Origin: Nostoc commune NIES-4072
GTDB lineage: Bacteria > Cyanobacteriota > Cyanobacteriia > Cyanobacteriales > Nostocaceae
DNA: 64,000 nt
Assembly: GCF_003113895.1 (NCBI RefSeq)
Contig: NZ_BDUD01000001.1
Span: 1,041,416-1,105,415 of the forward strand
Direction: 5' to 3'
Position numbers and translations under genes: made by a program. Under the pieces are notes generated by a model. That model did not search any database, had not been told where the DNA came from, and saw only the letters and a program-made list of their open reading frames with translations. Numbering within the stretch: position 1 is the stretch's first letter; each line of letters starts with the position of its first letter. This document shows, one piece after another, positions 46,533 through 56,180 of this stretch.

Positions 46533-46553
46533 GTAAGTACGTGATGTACATAC
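46533..46553. promoter_or_regulatory. Probable autoregulatory operator of the PrlF/YhaV operon
   Basis: GTAAGTAC (46533-46540) and GTACATAC (46546-46553) form an inverted repeat with one mismatch and a 5-bp spacer, 8 bp before the antitoxin ATG. Antitoxins of this class usually bind their own promoter, so this is a likely operator. Confidence 0.5.
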
Positions 46554-46561
46554 TCTTAAAG

Positions 46562-46897
46562 ATGAGCAACTCCTACAGCATTCGTAGTACCAAAATTGGT
46601 AACAGTGCGGGGTTTAGGCTACCGGCTGAGTTTTATCGAGAATATCCTCAGTTTGCCAATGCAGATGGTTGGATAGAGGTATTGTCGCCGGATACTGCAA
46701 TTTTGCGGATTTCACCTCAATCTGGTGATGATGAAGACGCAGAAGATTCAGTAATGATGCGGCTGTTTCTCGATTTTGCTATGACAGAAGCGCTCAAAAA
46801 TAATACACTGCAACCTTATACAACTGAAATGTCTGAGGCTGCCGGCGAACTGATTGCAGGTGTGCAATTAGACGATGAGTTATTAGAAGATGGCTAA
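46562..46897 (+). CDS. prlF: PrlF-family (AbrB-fold) antitoxin
   Basis: A 111-residue protein with an N-terminal swapped-hairpin DNA-binding start, SYSIRSTKIGNSAGFRLPAE, as in SohA/PrlF and AbrB-like antitoxins. A central acidic linker (SGDDEDAEDSV) and a helical C-terminus that would bind the toxin follow. The ATG at 46562 is chosen; the frame extends to 46523. It overlaps the YhaV-type toxin gene by 8 bp (46890-46897), typical of a toxin-antitoxin operon with coupled translation. Confidence 0.85.
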   Translation: MSNSYSIRSTKIGNSAGFRLPAEFYREYPQFANADGWIEVLSPDTAILRISPQSGDDEDAEDSVMMRLFLDFAMTEALKNNTLQPYTTEMSEAAGELIAGVQLDDELLEDG

Positions 46898-47348
46898 GTT
46901 TGTCAGCAATGGATGGGAAGTTTACTTTCACCCACAACTATTTGGTACTCAGTATCAAGAATTGTTTGAGCGCGTTTCCCATTTACGGGAGCAATTACCA
47001 GAGGCTGAATATAAAACCCATGCAACGGTAAAATTGTTTGCAGCAATTACTGTTGCAATTGAAACAAAGATTTCCTCTGATCCGTTTGCAAGTCATTTTG
47101 CGTTGACAGGGGCGTTAAAACGCTATGGACGGATGAAAAAGATGGGTTTGCCGGAACGGTATCGGCTGTTTTTTAAAGCGTTTGATACGGAACAGTTGAA
47201 AGTAATTGTAATTTTGTGGTTAGGGTTTCCACGTAAAGAGGGGGCGAAAAATGACTGTTACCAGGTGTTTACTAAGATGGTTGAGCGAGGGACATTTCCA
47301 GATAGTTTAGACGAGTTATTGAAAGATTGTGAGATAACGGATGATTAA
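46890..47348 (+). CDS. yhaV: YhaV-family mRNA-cleaving toxin
   Basis: A 152-residue protein of the YhaV toxin family, an RelE-superfamily ribonuclease. Family stretches are GWEVYFHPQLFGTQYQELFERV near the start and RYRLFFKAFD, then IVILWLGFPRKEGAKNDCYQVF near residue 110-130. It pairs with the upstream antitoxin in an overlapping operon. In E. coli YhaV cleaves mRNA when PrlF is degraded. A dedicated promoter and operator lie before prlF. Confidence 0.9.
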   Translation: MAKFVSNGWEVYFHPQLFGTQYQELFERVSHLREQLPEAEYKTHATVKLFAAITVAIETKISSDPFASHFALTGALKRYGRMKKMGLPERYRLFFKAFDTEQLKVIVILWLGFPRKEGAKNDCYQVFTKMVERGTFPDSLDELLKDCEITDD

Positions 47349-47470
47349 AAGAGCAGGAAATTTGCCAAGTAGTTGAAATCTGGTTAACCTTTATGCTTAA
47401 AATTGCACAAGAGGTTTATTTAGCATCTACTAAAAGCTAAAGTCAACCCTTTGCAGGACGCCCATAAGCA

Positions 47471-47857
47471 ATGCTGACTGAAATTTTGCCTTTCCGCTTT
47501 GAGTTAGACACGATCGCGATCGCCGGAGCGAGTTTGTGGTCATTGGCGCTATATCTAGGTTTTTCCCAAGTTAATGAATGGGTAATCGAACAACTCAATC
47601 GTTGGTTTAACTTTGCCGAGCGATCGCTTTATACCAGCCAGTCAGAATTTGAAAAGACTCGTAAAGCCAGAGAATCCCAAAATTCTTTCTACGCTTCATT
47701 ATTTAGCATTGTGCCTTTTTTGGTAGTTGGTGCTTTATGTAACTGGGTTCTGGAAATTAGTTTAGGTGAAAGTTGGGGAATTAGTACAGGTATATTAGCT
47801 TGTATGGGCGCTGGCATTTATGAACTTGGACGCAGGGATGGAGAATCTTCTGATTAA
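47471..47857 (+). CDS. Conserved membrane protein, function unknown
   Basis: A 128-residue protein with three hydrophobic segments: near residues 14-33 (IAIAGASLWSLALYLGF), 76-95 (ASLFSIVPFLVVGALCNWVL) and 103-120 (GISTGILACMGAGIY). A basic helix (FEKTRKARESQN) lies between the first two. It ends shortly before the convergent LpxB-like gene. I cannot assign a function; similar short proteins occur widely in cyanobacteria, as I recall. Confidence 0.65.
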   Translation: MLTEILPFRFELDTIAIAGASLWSLALYLGFSQVNEWVIEQLNRWFNFAERSLYTSQSEFEKTRKARESQNSFYASLFSIVPFLVVGALCNWVLEISLGESWGISTGILACMGAGIYELGRRDGESSD

Positions 47858-47911
47858 GTAGAGAAAAAAGTGAAGGAATAATTTTGAATTTTGAATTGTT
47901 TCCCACTTCCT

Positions 47912-49246
47912 TTACTTCCCAATTTCCTCACCAACAATCTGTGCTATCTTTTGGGCTGCACCGCTTTCACCACGAATTTTACGGAGTTTAGCGCGGATAT
48001 CAGCCAATTTTTCTGGATGGGCTAATAAGTCTAAGACCATTTTGCCAATTTCTTGAGGTTGAAGTTTACCCATAAGTTCTGGCACTATCTCTTCCTGTGC
48101 CCAGATATTTGGCCATGCTAATAAACCTTTACGTCTTACAAATCTTAGGAACAACCAATTAATCACCTTAGTAAAGGGCGTACCTACTCCCGGCAGATTT
48201 GCCAACAACCCAGGTAAACCATCCCAAGCACGCATAGCGTCAAGTTGCTGGGTTGGCAGCAAAACAATCATTGGCACTCCTAAAGCACCGAGTTCGGCAG
48301 TGTTTGCCCCCACTGTAGTTAAACAGATGCAGCACTGGGATAATAACTGATATGCAGGATTTTCTTGCCATAGTTCCACAGTTAAACCCGTTGTTGTTTT
48401 GAGCAATGCCTTGCTTTTAGCGTCCTTTGGGACAATTAAGGAAGCACCGCCAAAGCCAAAGATTTCAGCAATAGAGTTCCTTTGGAGATCGGCAAAACTA
48501 GCTAAAGTTTGTAAATCTAAAGTTGGGGCTAAAGGAATCACAAATTTAGTTTGAGGTCTTTTTGCATGAACGTATTCAGCAATGCCTAAACTTAATGGCA
48601 CTCCTTGGGCTAATTTTGCTGCTTTTGATCCAGGGAGTAAACCAATCAATTCAATCTCTTGTCCTACCTTGTGGGAAGCTGTTGATGCGTCTGTGTCATT
48701 AGTCATTTGTCCTTTCTCATTTGCTAAGGACAAATGACTAATGACTAATGACTCTTGACTACTAGCTTCTACCATCAAATCACCAACAACAGTGAATTTG
48801 TGAGCATATTTCTGGGGGACACCCGCAGCAACTTCAGGTTTCATCACGCCAAAGCGATCAATCCAATTATGCCAACGAGCTGACCATTCAGCGTAAACCA
48901 CTGTGCGATATCCCAGCTTTTTGCCTATAACTACGGGGAAAATTTGATCGCCACCGAGAAAAACAACTACACCGTGACTTCTCCAATCCCAATTCTCAAA
49001 AGTTTTACCCCAAAGCAAAAATGGCCAAAAATGCTCTGCTGGCTGTACTCTATCTACTTCTGGGTAAGAAAGAGCGATCGCACCTTCTTTACCACTAGCA
49101 TTTGAGCAAGGCGATAGGACTACACTGATTCTCACTTGATTTCGGTCATCGCCGAATTTTTGCCGTAATGCCTTTACTACTGGGCGCACCCAGGTTGTTA
49201 CCTCTCCAGGGCCATTGGATAAGATGAGAATATCTACTTGAGTCAT
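47912..49246 (-). CDS. Lipid-A-disaccharide synthase-like glycosyltransferase
   Basis: A 444-residue GT-B protein of the LpxB type. The N-terminal half has DILILSNGPGEVTTWVRPVV (about 4-23), and WSARWHNWIDRFGV; the C-terminal half has the nucleotide-sugar region GLLPGSKAAKLAQG (about 202-215) and TTVGANTAELGALGVPMIVLLP (about 314-335). Real LpxB makes the lipid A backbone; cyanobacterial homologues of this branch may have another acceptor. An STRR-type inverted repeat is inserted in frame at about residues 167-185 (48695-48745), between the two halves. Confidence 0.9.
   Translation of the reverse strand: MTQVDILILSNGPGEVTTWVRPVVKALRQKFGDDRNQVRISVVLSPCSNASGKEGAIALSYPEVDRVQPAEHFWPFLLWGKTFENWDWRSHGVVVFLGGDQIFPVVIGKKLGYRTVVYAEWSARWHNWIDRFGVMKPEVAAGVPQKYAHKFTVVGDLMVEASSQESLVISHLSLANEKGQMTNDTDASTASHKVGQEIELIGLLPGSKAAKLAQGVPLSLGIAEYVHAKRPQTKFVIPLAPTLDLQTLASFADLQRNSIAEIFGFGGASLIVPKDAKSKALLKTTTGLTVELWQENPAYQLLSQCCICLTTVGANTAELGALGVPMIVLLPTQQLDAMRAWDGLPGLLANLPGVGTPFTKVINWLFLRFVRRKGLLAWPNIWAQEEIVPELMGKLQPQEIGKMVLDLLAHPEKLADIRAKLRKIRGESGAAQKIAQIVGEEIGK
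48695..48745. repeat. Repeat inserted inside the LpxB-like gene, in frame
   Basis: Perfect 19-bp inverted repeat arms (48695-48713 and 48727-48745) of GTCATTAGTCATTTGTCCT type, with a 13-bp loop. The motif is the same heptamer family as at 16036-16074 and 33484-33520. It adds a hydrophobic/polar stretch (ESLVISHLSLANEK) to the protein without a stop. Confidence 0.85.
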
Positions 49247-50191
49247 TAGTTAATGTTCAAGAGTTAGGGGTCATTAGTCAAGAGGGGAATATTACCCAAT
49301 TCGTTCCTAATTTTTATAGGCACAACATCACAAAATATAATTGCAGGCTATGTTCGATAATATCTGCAAGTTTTTAGCCGAGTCGTATCGATTTGAATGA
49401 TTATCCCATTCCTCCAGCAGAAATACTATTAGGAATGTTGGTTTTGATGGTGCAGGAAGGTTGAACAAAAATGCATAATTCAGAATCAATTACTGGAAAA
49501 TTCAGGGAAGTCGATTAATTTGAATCGAGTGCTAAAGGTGACAAGTAATATTAGACTGTAAAAGCGATCGCTCTTGTAAAGTACTAAATTTAAGAGCGAT
49601 CGCATTGTGTAAACAACAATGTAACATGAAGATTTCATGAATTTAATATCTGCGGTTTTGTTTATTACTATTTGGAAAGAAACACTTTGGGCGAGAAAGC
49701 ATTAATCTCTAGGATAATTTAAATACGAGTATTGATTTTGAAAACTGCCAGGATTCTCGCGCTAATCTCCTGACGCTTTCTGCTGCCAAGAGTTTGGGTA
49801 TAACTCCTGAGCAGTTATTATTTTATGTGTATAAAAAAACCGGATATATGATATCCACGTTAGGACTGTTACTCGATAATTTTGTTAACAGAAATTTAAA
49901 ATCTCTGTTCTCTGAGAATATATTTTCTAGTATTAATAACTAAATGGTTAATTATTGATGTAAATAAAAATTTACAAATAAGTGAGTAGATACTTTTAAA
50001 CACAGTCAACAATTACAAAGAAATATTTCGTTTTTTATATCGATTTGTGTCAGATACACGATAAAATGCCCACTGGGCAAGCGTTTTCTGATAAAAAACA
50101 CATATTGCCTAAAGATCACAAAGTTACCTGTGGCTGATGATGCCGCTAGGAACTTCCTTCAGAGAACACGCATCAAAGGAGCCGAAGAAGC
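49247..50191. other. Long intergenic region before chlH
   Basis: About 945 bp between the divergent LpxB-like gene and chlH. It includes a 12-bp inverted repeat GCGATCGCTCTT/AAGAGCGATCGC at 49564-49603 and a possible gene remnant at 49713-49943. The last 130 bp hold the chlH promoter region; AAAGGAG at 50173-50179 serves as ribosome site. Confidence 0.5.
49713..49943 (+). pseudogene. Possible gene remnant without start codon
   Basis: After a stop at 49710-49712 a frame runs 76 codons to TAA 49941-49943 reading DSRANLLTLSAAKSLGIT then PEQLLFYVYKKTGYM and onward. The composition is protein-like, with regular amphipathic pattern, but there is no ATG, GTG or TTG near the beginning except an internal ATG (Met of GYMISTL). 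It may be the 3' part of a decayed gene. No family is recognised. Confidence 0.35.
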
Positions 50192-53100
50192 ATGTTCACA
50201 CACGTCAAGTCCACCATTAGACACATTGCGCCAGATAACTTACGCGGACGTAATTTAATCAAGGTGGTCTATGTCGTGCTTGAGTCCCAGTACCAGAGTG
50301 CTTTGTCGCAAGCGGTTCGCACGATTAACGCGAACAATCCCAACTTGGCGATTGAAATCAGTGGGTACTTGATTGAGGAACTCCGCGACCCAGAGAACTA
50401 TGAGGAGTTCAAACGAGAAATTGAGAGTGCGAATATCTTCATCGCTTCCCTCATTTTCATCGAAGACTTAGCACAGAAAGTAGTAGCAGCAGTAGAACCA
50501 CACCGCGATCATCTAGACGTTTCCGTTGTCTTTCCCTCGATGCCAGAGGTAATGCGCCTGAGTAAAATGGGCAGCTTTTCCTTGGCACAATTGGGTCAGT
50601 CAAAAAGTGCGATCGCCCAATTCATGCGGAAACGCAAAGAAAAATCCGGTGCGGGATTCCAAGATGGGATGCTGAAGCTTTTGCGAACGCTGCCGCAAGT
50701 ACTGAAGTTTCTACCGATGGACAAGGCACAGGACGCTCGAAATTTCATGCTCAGTTTTCAGTATTGGCTAGGTGGTTCTCCAGAAAATCTGGAAAACTTC
50801 TTGCTGATGCTAGCTGATAAATACGTATTTAAAGGTTTAGAGAAACAAATTGCACCTTCGACATATCAACAGCCAGTTGTTTATCCCGATTTAGGGATTT
50901 GGCATCCTTTGGCTCCCAGTATGTTTGAAGATGTCAGAGAGTACCTCAATTGGTACACAGCTCGTAAGGATATTTCTAACGATCTCAAAGATCCCTTAGC
51001 TCCTTGTGTCGGATTAGTATTGCAACGCACTCACCTAGTTACTGGGGATGATGCCCATTATGTAGCAATGGTGCAAGAGTTGGAAGCACTAGGCGCACGG
51101 GTACTACCTGTATTTGCTGGTGGTTTGGATTTCTCCAAGCCTGTGGATGCTTACTTCTATGAACCAAATACCAACACACAGTTAGTAGATGCAGTAATAT
51201 CGCTAACTGGTTTTGCTTTAGTGGGTGGCCCAGCCAGACAAGACCATCCCAAAGCAATTGAGGCACTCAAACGCTTAAACCGTCCTTATATGGTGGCTTT
51301 ACCCTTAGTATTCCAAACCACAGAAGAGTGGATGGATAGCGATTTAGGGTTACATCCAATTCAAGTAGCTTTGCAAATTGCGATTCCTGAATTGGATGGC
51401 GCAATTGAGCCGATAATTTTATCAGGTAGAGATGGGGCTACAGGGAAAGCGATCGCACTGCGCGATCGGGTTGAAGCGGTAGCCGAACGCGCCTTAAAAT
51501 GGGCAAATCTGCGCCGCAAGCCGAAGCTTGATAAAAAAGTCGCCATCACCGTTTTCAGTTTCCCGCCAGATAAAGGCAACGTGGGAACCGCAGCGTACTT
51601 GGATGTTTTCGGCTCCATCTACGAGGTGATGAAAGCTCTTAAAAATAACGGCTACGACTTACCAGAATTGCCAGAATCAGCCGAAGCGTTGATGCAAGAA
51701 GTCATCCATGACGCTCAAGCGCAGTACAACAGCCCAGAACTGAACATTGCTTACAGAATGTCGGTTCCTGAGTATGAGGCGCTGACCCCATATTCTCAAC
51801 GCCTAGAAGAAAACTGGGGCCCACCTCCCGGACATCTCAACAGCGATGGGCAAAACCTGCTGATTTATGGTAAGCAATTCGGTAATGTCTTCATCGGTGT
51901 ACAACCTACATTTGGTTACGAAGGCGATCCGATGCGGCTGTTGTTCTCCCGTTCAGCAAGTCCTCACCACGGTTTTGCTGCTTACTACACTTACCTAGAG
52001 CAAGTTTGGAAAGCTGATGCTGTACTACATTTTGGTACACACGGTTCCTTGGAATTCATGCCAGGTAAACAGATGGGGATGTCTGGTGATTGTTATCCAG
52101 ATAACTTGATTGGTTCAATTCCCAACCTGTATTACTACGCAGCGAATAATCCGAGTGAAGCGACAATAGCCAAACGTCGGAGTTATGCCGAAACAATTTC
52201 TTACTTGACACCGCCAGCAGAAAATGCCGGTTTGTATAAAGGTTTGAAGGAACTCAGCGAATTAATTGCTTCCTACCAAACCTTGAAAGATAGTGGACGC
52301 GGTGTTTCCATTGTCAACAGCATCATGGATAAATGCCGGATCGTGAATCTGGATAAGGATATTAACCTGCCAGAAACCGATGCCAGAGACATGAGTACCG
52401 ATGAGCGGGATAATATTGTTGGCAACGTCTACCGCAAGTTGATGGAAATCGAGTCGCGGTTGTTGCCTTGTGGTTTACACGTTATTGGGAAACCGCCAAG
52501 TGCAGAAGAAGCGATCGCAACTCTGGTTAACATTGCTAGTCTAGATCGTCAAGAAGAAGGACTTCAAGGCTTACCCGGTATTATCGCCAATAGCATAGGG
52601 CGTAATATTGACGATATTTACCAAAATAGCGATCGGGGCATTTTACAAGATGTCCAATTACTGCAAGATATCACCTTGGCAACCCGCGCAGCAGTAACCG
52701 CCCTTGTCCAAGAGCAAACCGACGCAGAAGGGCGAGTTTCTCTAGTTTCCCGCTTGAATTTCTTCAACATGGGCAAAAAAGAACCTTGGGTAGAATCATT
52801 GCATAAAGCAGGTTATCCCAAAGTTGATACCGCAGCCCTAAAACCATTATTTGAGTATTTGGAATTCTGCCTCCAGCAAGTTTGTGCCGACAACGAACTG
52901 GGAGCATTACTCAAAGGTTTAGAAGGTGAGTACGTTCTACCTGGCCCTGGTGGCGATCCCATCCGCAACCCGGATGTCTTGCCCACGGGTAAGAATATTC
53001 ATGCACTCGATCCGCAATCCATCCCAACAACAGCAGCAGTACAATCAGCCAAAATCGTTGTAGACAGGCTTTTAGCACGTAACAAAGCTGAAAACGATGG

Positions 53101-54175
53101 AAAATGGCCAGAAACCATCGCCTGCGTCCTTTGGGGAACCGATAACATCAAAACTTACGGTGAATCCCTAGCGCAAATTATGTGGATGGTGGGCGTGCGT
53201 CCAGTTCCAGATGCCTTGGGACGGGTGAACAAGTTGGAATTGATATCTCTAGAAGAGTTGGGACGCCCCAGAATTGATGTAGTAATCAACTGTTCTGGTG
53301 TATTCCGCGACTTGTTCATCAACCAAATGAACCTGCTAGACCAAGGGGTGAAGATGGCAGCCGAGGCAGATGAACCCTTAGAAATGAACTTTGTTCGCAA
53401 ACACGCTTTGCAACAAGCTGAGGATATGGGGATTAATCTGCGTCAAGCAGCGACGCGCGTTTTCTCCAACGCTTCTGGTTCCTACTCCTCAAATATCAAC
53501 TTGGCGGTAGAAAACAGCACTTGGGACAGCGAAGCCGAGTTGCAAGAAATGTATCTCAACCGGAAATCCTTCTCTTTCAATTCCGATAACCCCGGAATCA
53601 TGGACGAATCCCGGCAGATTTTTGAAAGTACATTGAAAACTGCTGACGCAACTTTCCAAAATCTGGATTCTTCCGAGATTAGCTTAACGGACGTTTCTCA
53701 CTACTTCGATTCAGATCCCACAAAGCTGGTGGCAAGTCTGCGGGGTGATGGTAAAAAACCAGCATCTTATATTGCAGATACAACCACAGCTAACGCCCAA
53801 GTGCGGACATTATCAGAAACTGTGCGCTTGGATGCGCGTACCAAATTATTAAATCCCAAATGGTACGAAGGGATGCTGTCTCACGGTTACGAAGGTGTGC
53901 GCGAACTCTCCAAGCGGTTGGTGAATACCACAGGTTGGAGTGCGACAGCCGGCGCTGTGGATAACTGGATTTATGAGGATACTAACGAAACCTTCATCAA
54001 AGATGAAGAAATGCAGAAACGGTTGCTAAACCTTAATCCCCATTCTTTCCGCAAGATTGTATCAACTTTGTTGGAAGTCAATGGACGCGGTTATTGGGAG
54101 ACTAGCGAGGAGAATTTAGATCGTCTGCGCGAGTTGTACCAAGAGGTTGAAGACCGGATTGAAGGGATAGACTAG
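50192..54175 (+). CDS. chlH: Magnesium chelatase subunit H
   Basis: A 1327-residue subunit that binds protoporphyrin IX and, with ChlI and ChlD, inserts Mg2+ in the first committed step of chlorophyll synthesis. The N-terminal domain starts [24 protein letters not shown] at about residue 24-43. The large central body carries [22 protein letters not shown] (about residue 612-633), a hallmark of CobN/ChlH proteins, and the C-terminal [20 protein letters not shown] helix is present (about 1230-1249). The ATG at 50192 has a good ribosome site. A hairpin terminator follows 8 bp after the stop. Confidence 0.98.
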   Translation: MFTHVKSTIRHIAPDNLRGRNLIKVVYVVLESQYQSALSQAVRTINANNPNLAIEISGYLIEELRDPENYEEFKREIESANIFIASLIFIEDLAQKVVAAVEPHRDHLDVSVVFPSMPEVMRLSKMGSFSLAQLGQSKSAIAQFMRKRKEKSGAGFQDGMLKLLRTLPQVLKFLPMDKAQDARNFMLSFQYWLGGSPENLENFLLMLADKYVFKGLEKQIAPSTYQQPVVYPDLGIWHPLAPSMFEDVREYLNWYTARKDISNDLKDPLAPCVGLVLQRTHLVTGDDAHYVAMVQELEALGARVLPVFAGGLDFSKPVDAYFYEPNTNTQLVDAVISLTGFALVGGPARQDHPKAIEALKRLNRPYMVALPLVFQTTEEWMDSDLGLHPIQVALQIAIPELDGAIEPIILSGRDGATGKAIALRDRVEAVAERALKWANLRRKPKLDKKVAITVFSFPPDKGNVGTAAYLDVFGSIYEVMKALKNNGYDLPELPESAEALMQEVIHDAQAQYNSPELNIAYRMSVPEYEALTPYSQRLEENWGPPPGHLNSDGQNLLIYGKQFGNVFIGVQPTFGYEGDPMRLLFSRSASPHHGFAAYYTYLEQVWKADAVLHFGTHGSLEFMPGKQMGMSGDCYPDNLIGSIPNLYYYAANNPSEATIAKRRSYAETISYLTPPAENAGLYKGLKELSELIASYQTLKDSGRGVSIVNSIMDKCRIVNLDKDINLPETDARDMSTDERDNIVGNVYRKLMEIESRLLPCGLHVIGKPPSAEEAIATLVNIASLDRQEEGLQGLPGIIANSIGRNIDDIYQNSDRGILQDVQLLQDITLATRAAVTALVQEQTDAEGRVSLVSRLNFFNMGKKEPWVESLHKAGYPKVDTAALKPLFEYLEFCLQQVCADNELGALLKGLEGEYVLPGPGGDPIRNPDVLPTGKNIHALDPQSIPTTAAVQSAKIVVDRLLARNKAENDGKWPETIACVLWGTDNIKTYGESLAQIMWMVGVRPVPDALGRVNKLELISLEELGRPRIDVVINCSGVFRDLFINQMNLLDQGVKMAAEADEPLEMNFVRKHALQQAEDMGINLRQAATRVFSNASGSYSSNINLAVENSTWDSEAELQEMYLNRKSFSFNSDNPGIMDESRQIFESTLKTADATFQNLDSSEISLTDVSHYFDSDPTKLVASLRGDGKKPASYIADTTTANAQVRTLSETVRLDARTKLLNPKWYEGMLSHGYEGVRELSKRLVNTTGWSATAGAVDNWIYEDTNETFIKDEEMQKRLLNLNPHSFRKIVSTLLEVNGRGYWETSEENLDRLRELYQEVEDRIEGID

Positions 54176-54183
54176 GATTAATG

Positions 54184-54202
54184 GGCAGGCATAATGCCTG
54201 CC
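54184..54202 (+). terminator. Probable intrinsic terminator after chlH
   Basis: GGCAGGCAT-A-ATGCCTGCC is a perfect 9-bp-stem hairpin with a tiny loop, followed by TTAACTTTT. It begins 8 bp after the chlH stop. It argues against the ATG at 54181 as the start of the Uma2 gene, because the hairpin would lie within that reading frame. Confidence 0.65.
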
Positions 54203-54222
54203 TTAACTTTTCAATCCGAGAT

Positions 54223-54804
54223 ATGACTATGAATGCTTTAACGGTCAACCTTCAATCAGTATTGGAACTGACAGATGAGCAGTTTTTTAATCTATGTCAG
54301 GCAAACCGTGACTTGAGGTTTGAACGGACTGCAACCGGAGAATTAATTATCATGCCACCAACCGGGGGAGAAACCGGAAATCGTAATGGTAGACTAAATC
54401 AACAATTATTTAATTGGTCAGATACCGATGGTACTGGCATCGCTTTTGATTCTTCTACTTGTTTTAAATTACCTAATGGTGCAGATCGTTCACCTGATGC
54501 TTCTTGGATAAAGTTAGAACGATGGGATGCTTTAACTGAAGAAGAAAAACAAAAGTTTCCTCCCATTTCTCCTGATTTTGTAATTGAGTTACTTTCGCCA
54601 AGTGATAGTTTGAAAGTTGCTCAGGAAAAAATGAGGGAATACATAAATAATGGTGTGCATTTGGGTTGGTTAATTAATCGGAAATCGCGGCAAGTGGAGA
54701 TTTATCGGCAAGACCAAGAGGTTGAGGTGTTGGAATCGCCTGTTACTTTGTCAGGAGAAGATGTTTTACAGGAGTTTATTTTAAACCTTGAAGCGATTTG
54801 GTAA
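54223..54804 (+). CDS. Uma2-family (DUF820) endonuclease-like protein
   Basis: A 193-residue Uma2 protein with a restriction-endonuclease-like fold. Family motifs are LTDEQFFNLCQANRDLRFE at the start, the IIMPPTGGETGNRNG stretch, the nuclease-like core SPDASWI (Asp), SPDFVIELLSPSD (Glu) and the C-terminal LGWLINRKSRQVEIYR. ATG 54223 is used (MTMNAL); 54181 would place a terminator hairpin in frame. The family is hugely expanded in cyanobacteria; function is unsettled. A remnant of another member is at 2640-2792. Confidence 0.9.
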   Translation: MTMNALTVNLQSVLELTDEQFFNLCQANRDLRFERTATGELIIMPPTGGETGNRNGRLNQQLFNWSDTDGTGIAFDSSTCFKLPNGADRSPDASWIKLERWDALTEEEKQKFPPISPDFVIELLSPSDSLKVAQEKMREYINNGVHLGWLINRKSRQVEIYRQDQEVEVLESPVTLSGEDVLQEFILNLEAIW

Positions 54805-54895
54805 CTTAATAACAAAACAAGAGTAATAACAAATTTACATGCAGCAGCACCTTAAAGATTAATTATAACTTAAGATTATTATACCTCCTATTATA

Positions 54896-55179
54896 CTATT
54901 TAGAATCTAAATATTGCTGATTAACTAAATATTCATCAATATTTTCTAAAATTTGTCTTAGATATTTTATAACTCTTTCACTTATTTCAACCAGATTTTC
55001 CGCAGATGTATTTTGCCAACTTCCTTAAAAGACAAAAAGCCATGAGCTAAATCATTTCTATTTTTTTTGATTGATAGTAAATCAATTCCATCTCTAGTAT
55101 CATGATCAGTAATAGCTGAAAATCCATATATTTTAGCTATTGTCTTTATGAAGTGTGATCGCTTACTCTTCCACAACAT
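54896..55179 (-). pseudogene. Frameshifted, truncated HEPN-domain (MAE_28990/MAE_18760 type) gene
   Basis: On the minus strand, one frame reads LLSIKKNRNDLAHGFLSFKE (the RxxxxH-type HEPN motif is RNDLAH) and then goes out of family. A shift of one base near 55006-55016 gives the expected continuation SAENLVEISERVIKYLRQIL then ENIDEYLVNQQYL, ending at TAG 54896-54898. The N-terminal half of the family (about 100 residues) is missing; the region beyond 55180 is repeats. HEPN proteins are RNases, often toxins. This copy should be inactive. Confidence 0.7.
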
Positions 55180-55185
55180 GCCATC

Positions 55186-55492
55186 GCTTAGTTTTTGAGG
55201 TTTTCTGCAAGGCGGTCGCTTTGTTTTTGAAGTTTTCTACAAGACGCTTGCACTCACGCTTCCACAAGAGCGATCGCCTTATTTTTGAAGTTTTCTGCAA
55301 GGCGTAGGCGTAGCCCGTCGTAGACATCGCTCACTTTTTTACAATAAGCGATCGCTTTATTTTTGAGGTTTGATGCAAGGCGATCGCTTAAAATGGCATC
55401 ATACAATCAGCGATCGCAACAGACAAAAAGACGCAAACTATCAGGATCTAGGCTTTGTCTTTAAGATTTTCTGTAAGGCGATCGCTCTGTTG
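55186..55492. repeat. Cluster of five degenerate direct repeats
   Basis: The motif TTTTTGAAGTTTTCTGCAAG followed by GCG(A)TCGCT occurs at about 55192, 55226, 55278, 55356 and 55458, with variations (TCTACAAGACG, TTTGATGCAAGG, TTTAAGATTTTCTGTAAGG). The spacers grow from about 33 to 106 bp. Most copies end in a HIP1-like site. The cluster sits next to the broken HEPN gene. Confidence 0.7.
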
Positions 55493-56180
55493 GGCATCAA
55501 AGCAGATGCAGCATTTAATTTGATGGACAAAATCTTGTCCGCTATATTTAAGGTGTACCAGTTGCTTCCTCACTCCATACAAAAACATCCATAGCGGTAG
55601 ATGAAAATGGTTGTGCTTTCTTCTTCCGTTACTGGGGTGCTTCTGATTACAGGCATTCCTTTCTTTTTTTTGCACGGCTATTTCCCAACGAGTTCACTTC
55701 TTGAGTCTAAAGTCTAGTGTTAAGCAAAAGGTGCTGCCCTTACTTAACACTTCTTATCTTTAATTCAAAATATAAATGTTTACTTTACACCTTTTTGGGG
55801 AAACCTTTATTTAGTAGTCAATAAAGTCAAATAAATAGTTAGCTTTTTCAGTAAAAACTAGTAGGTTATATTGCGTTTGCTTTGACGATGATTACGTATT
55901 TATTCGGAAAGCAAACAGTTTTTATGGGAACTCATGTTAGGTAGTGTCTAACTCGATAACATCCCATTAAACCAATTCGCAATTCGCAATGGGCTAACGC
56001 CCCGCTCCGCTAACGCAATTCGCAATTACGTTTTGTGACGGGGATTTAGACCCCGACACAAAACGTGCTGCCTATCTTGCTGGGGACTTAAACCCCCAAA
56101 GTTCGTTAAAATCATTATTAAATTTGTGAACAATGTATTAACTTATTGTACTTATAAAAAGATTCATACCTAAACAATTT
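55493..56180. other. Intergenic region before the histidine kinase
   Basis: About 690 bp with no supported gene. An interrupted palindrome at 56028-56066 has 16-bp arms (ACGTTTTGTGACGGGG and its near-complement, one mismatch) around GATTTAGA-like bases. A CAATTCGCAAT repeat flanks a TAACGCCCCGCTCCGCTAACG stretch at about 55975-56025, a repeat type common in Nostoc. Confidence 0.5.

Noticed and set aside
54181..54222. Upstream ATG as start of the Uma2 gene
   Set aside because: It would put the chlH terminator hairpin inside the coding region; the ATG at 54223 begins the family's conserved part.
55370..55594. Plus-strand 74-codon frame in the repeat cluster
   Set aside because: It is made largely of the direct repeats and HIP1 sites and has no family resemblance.
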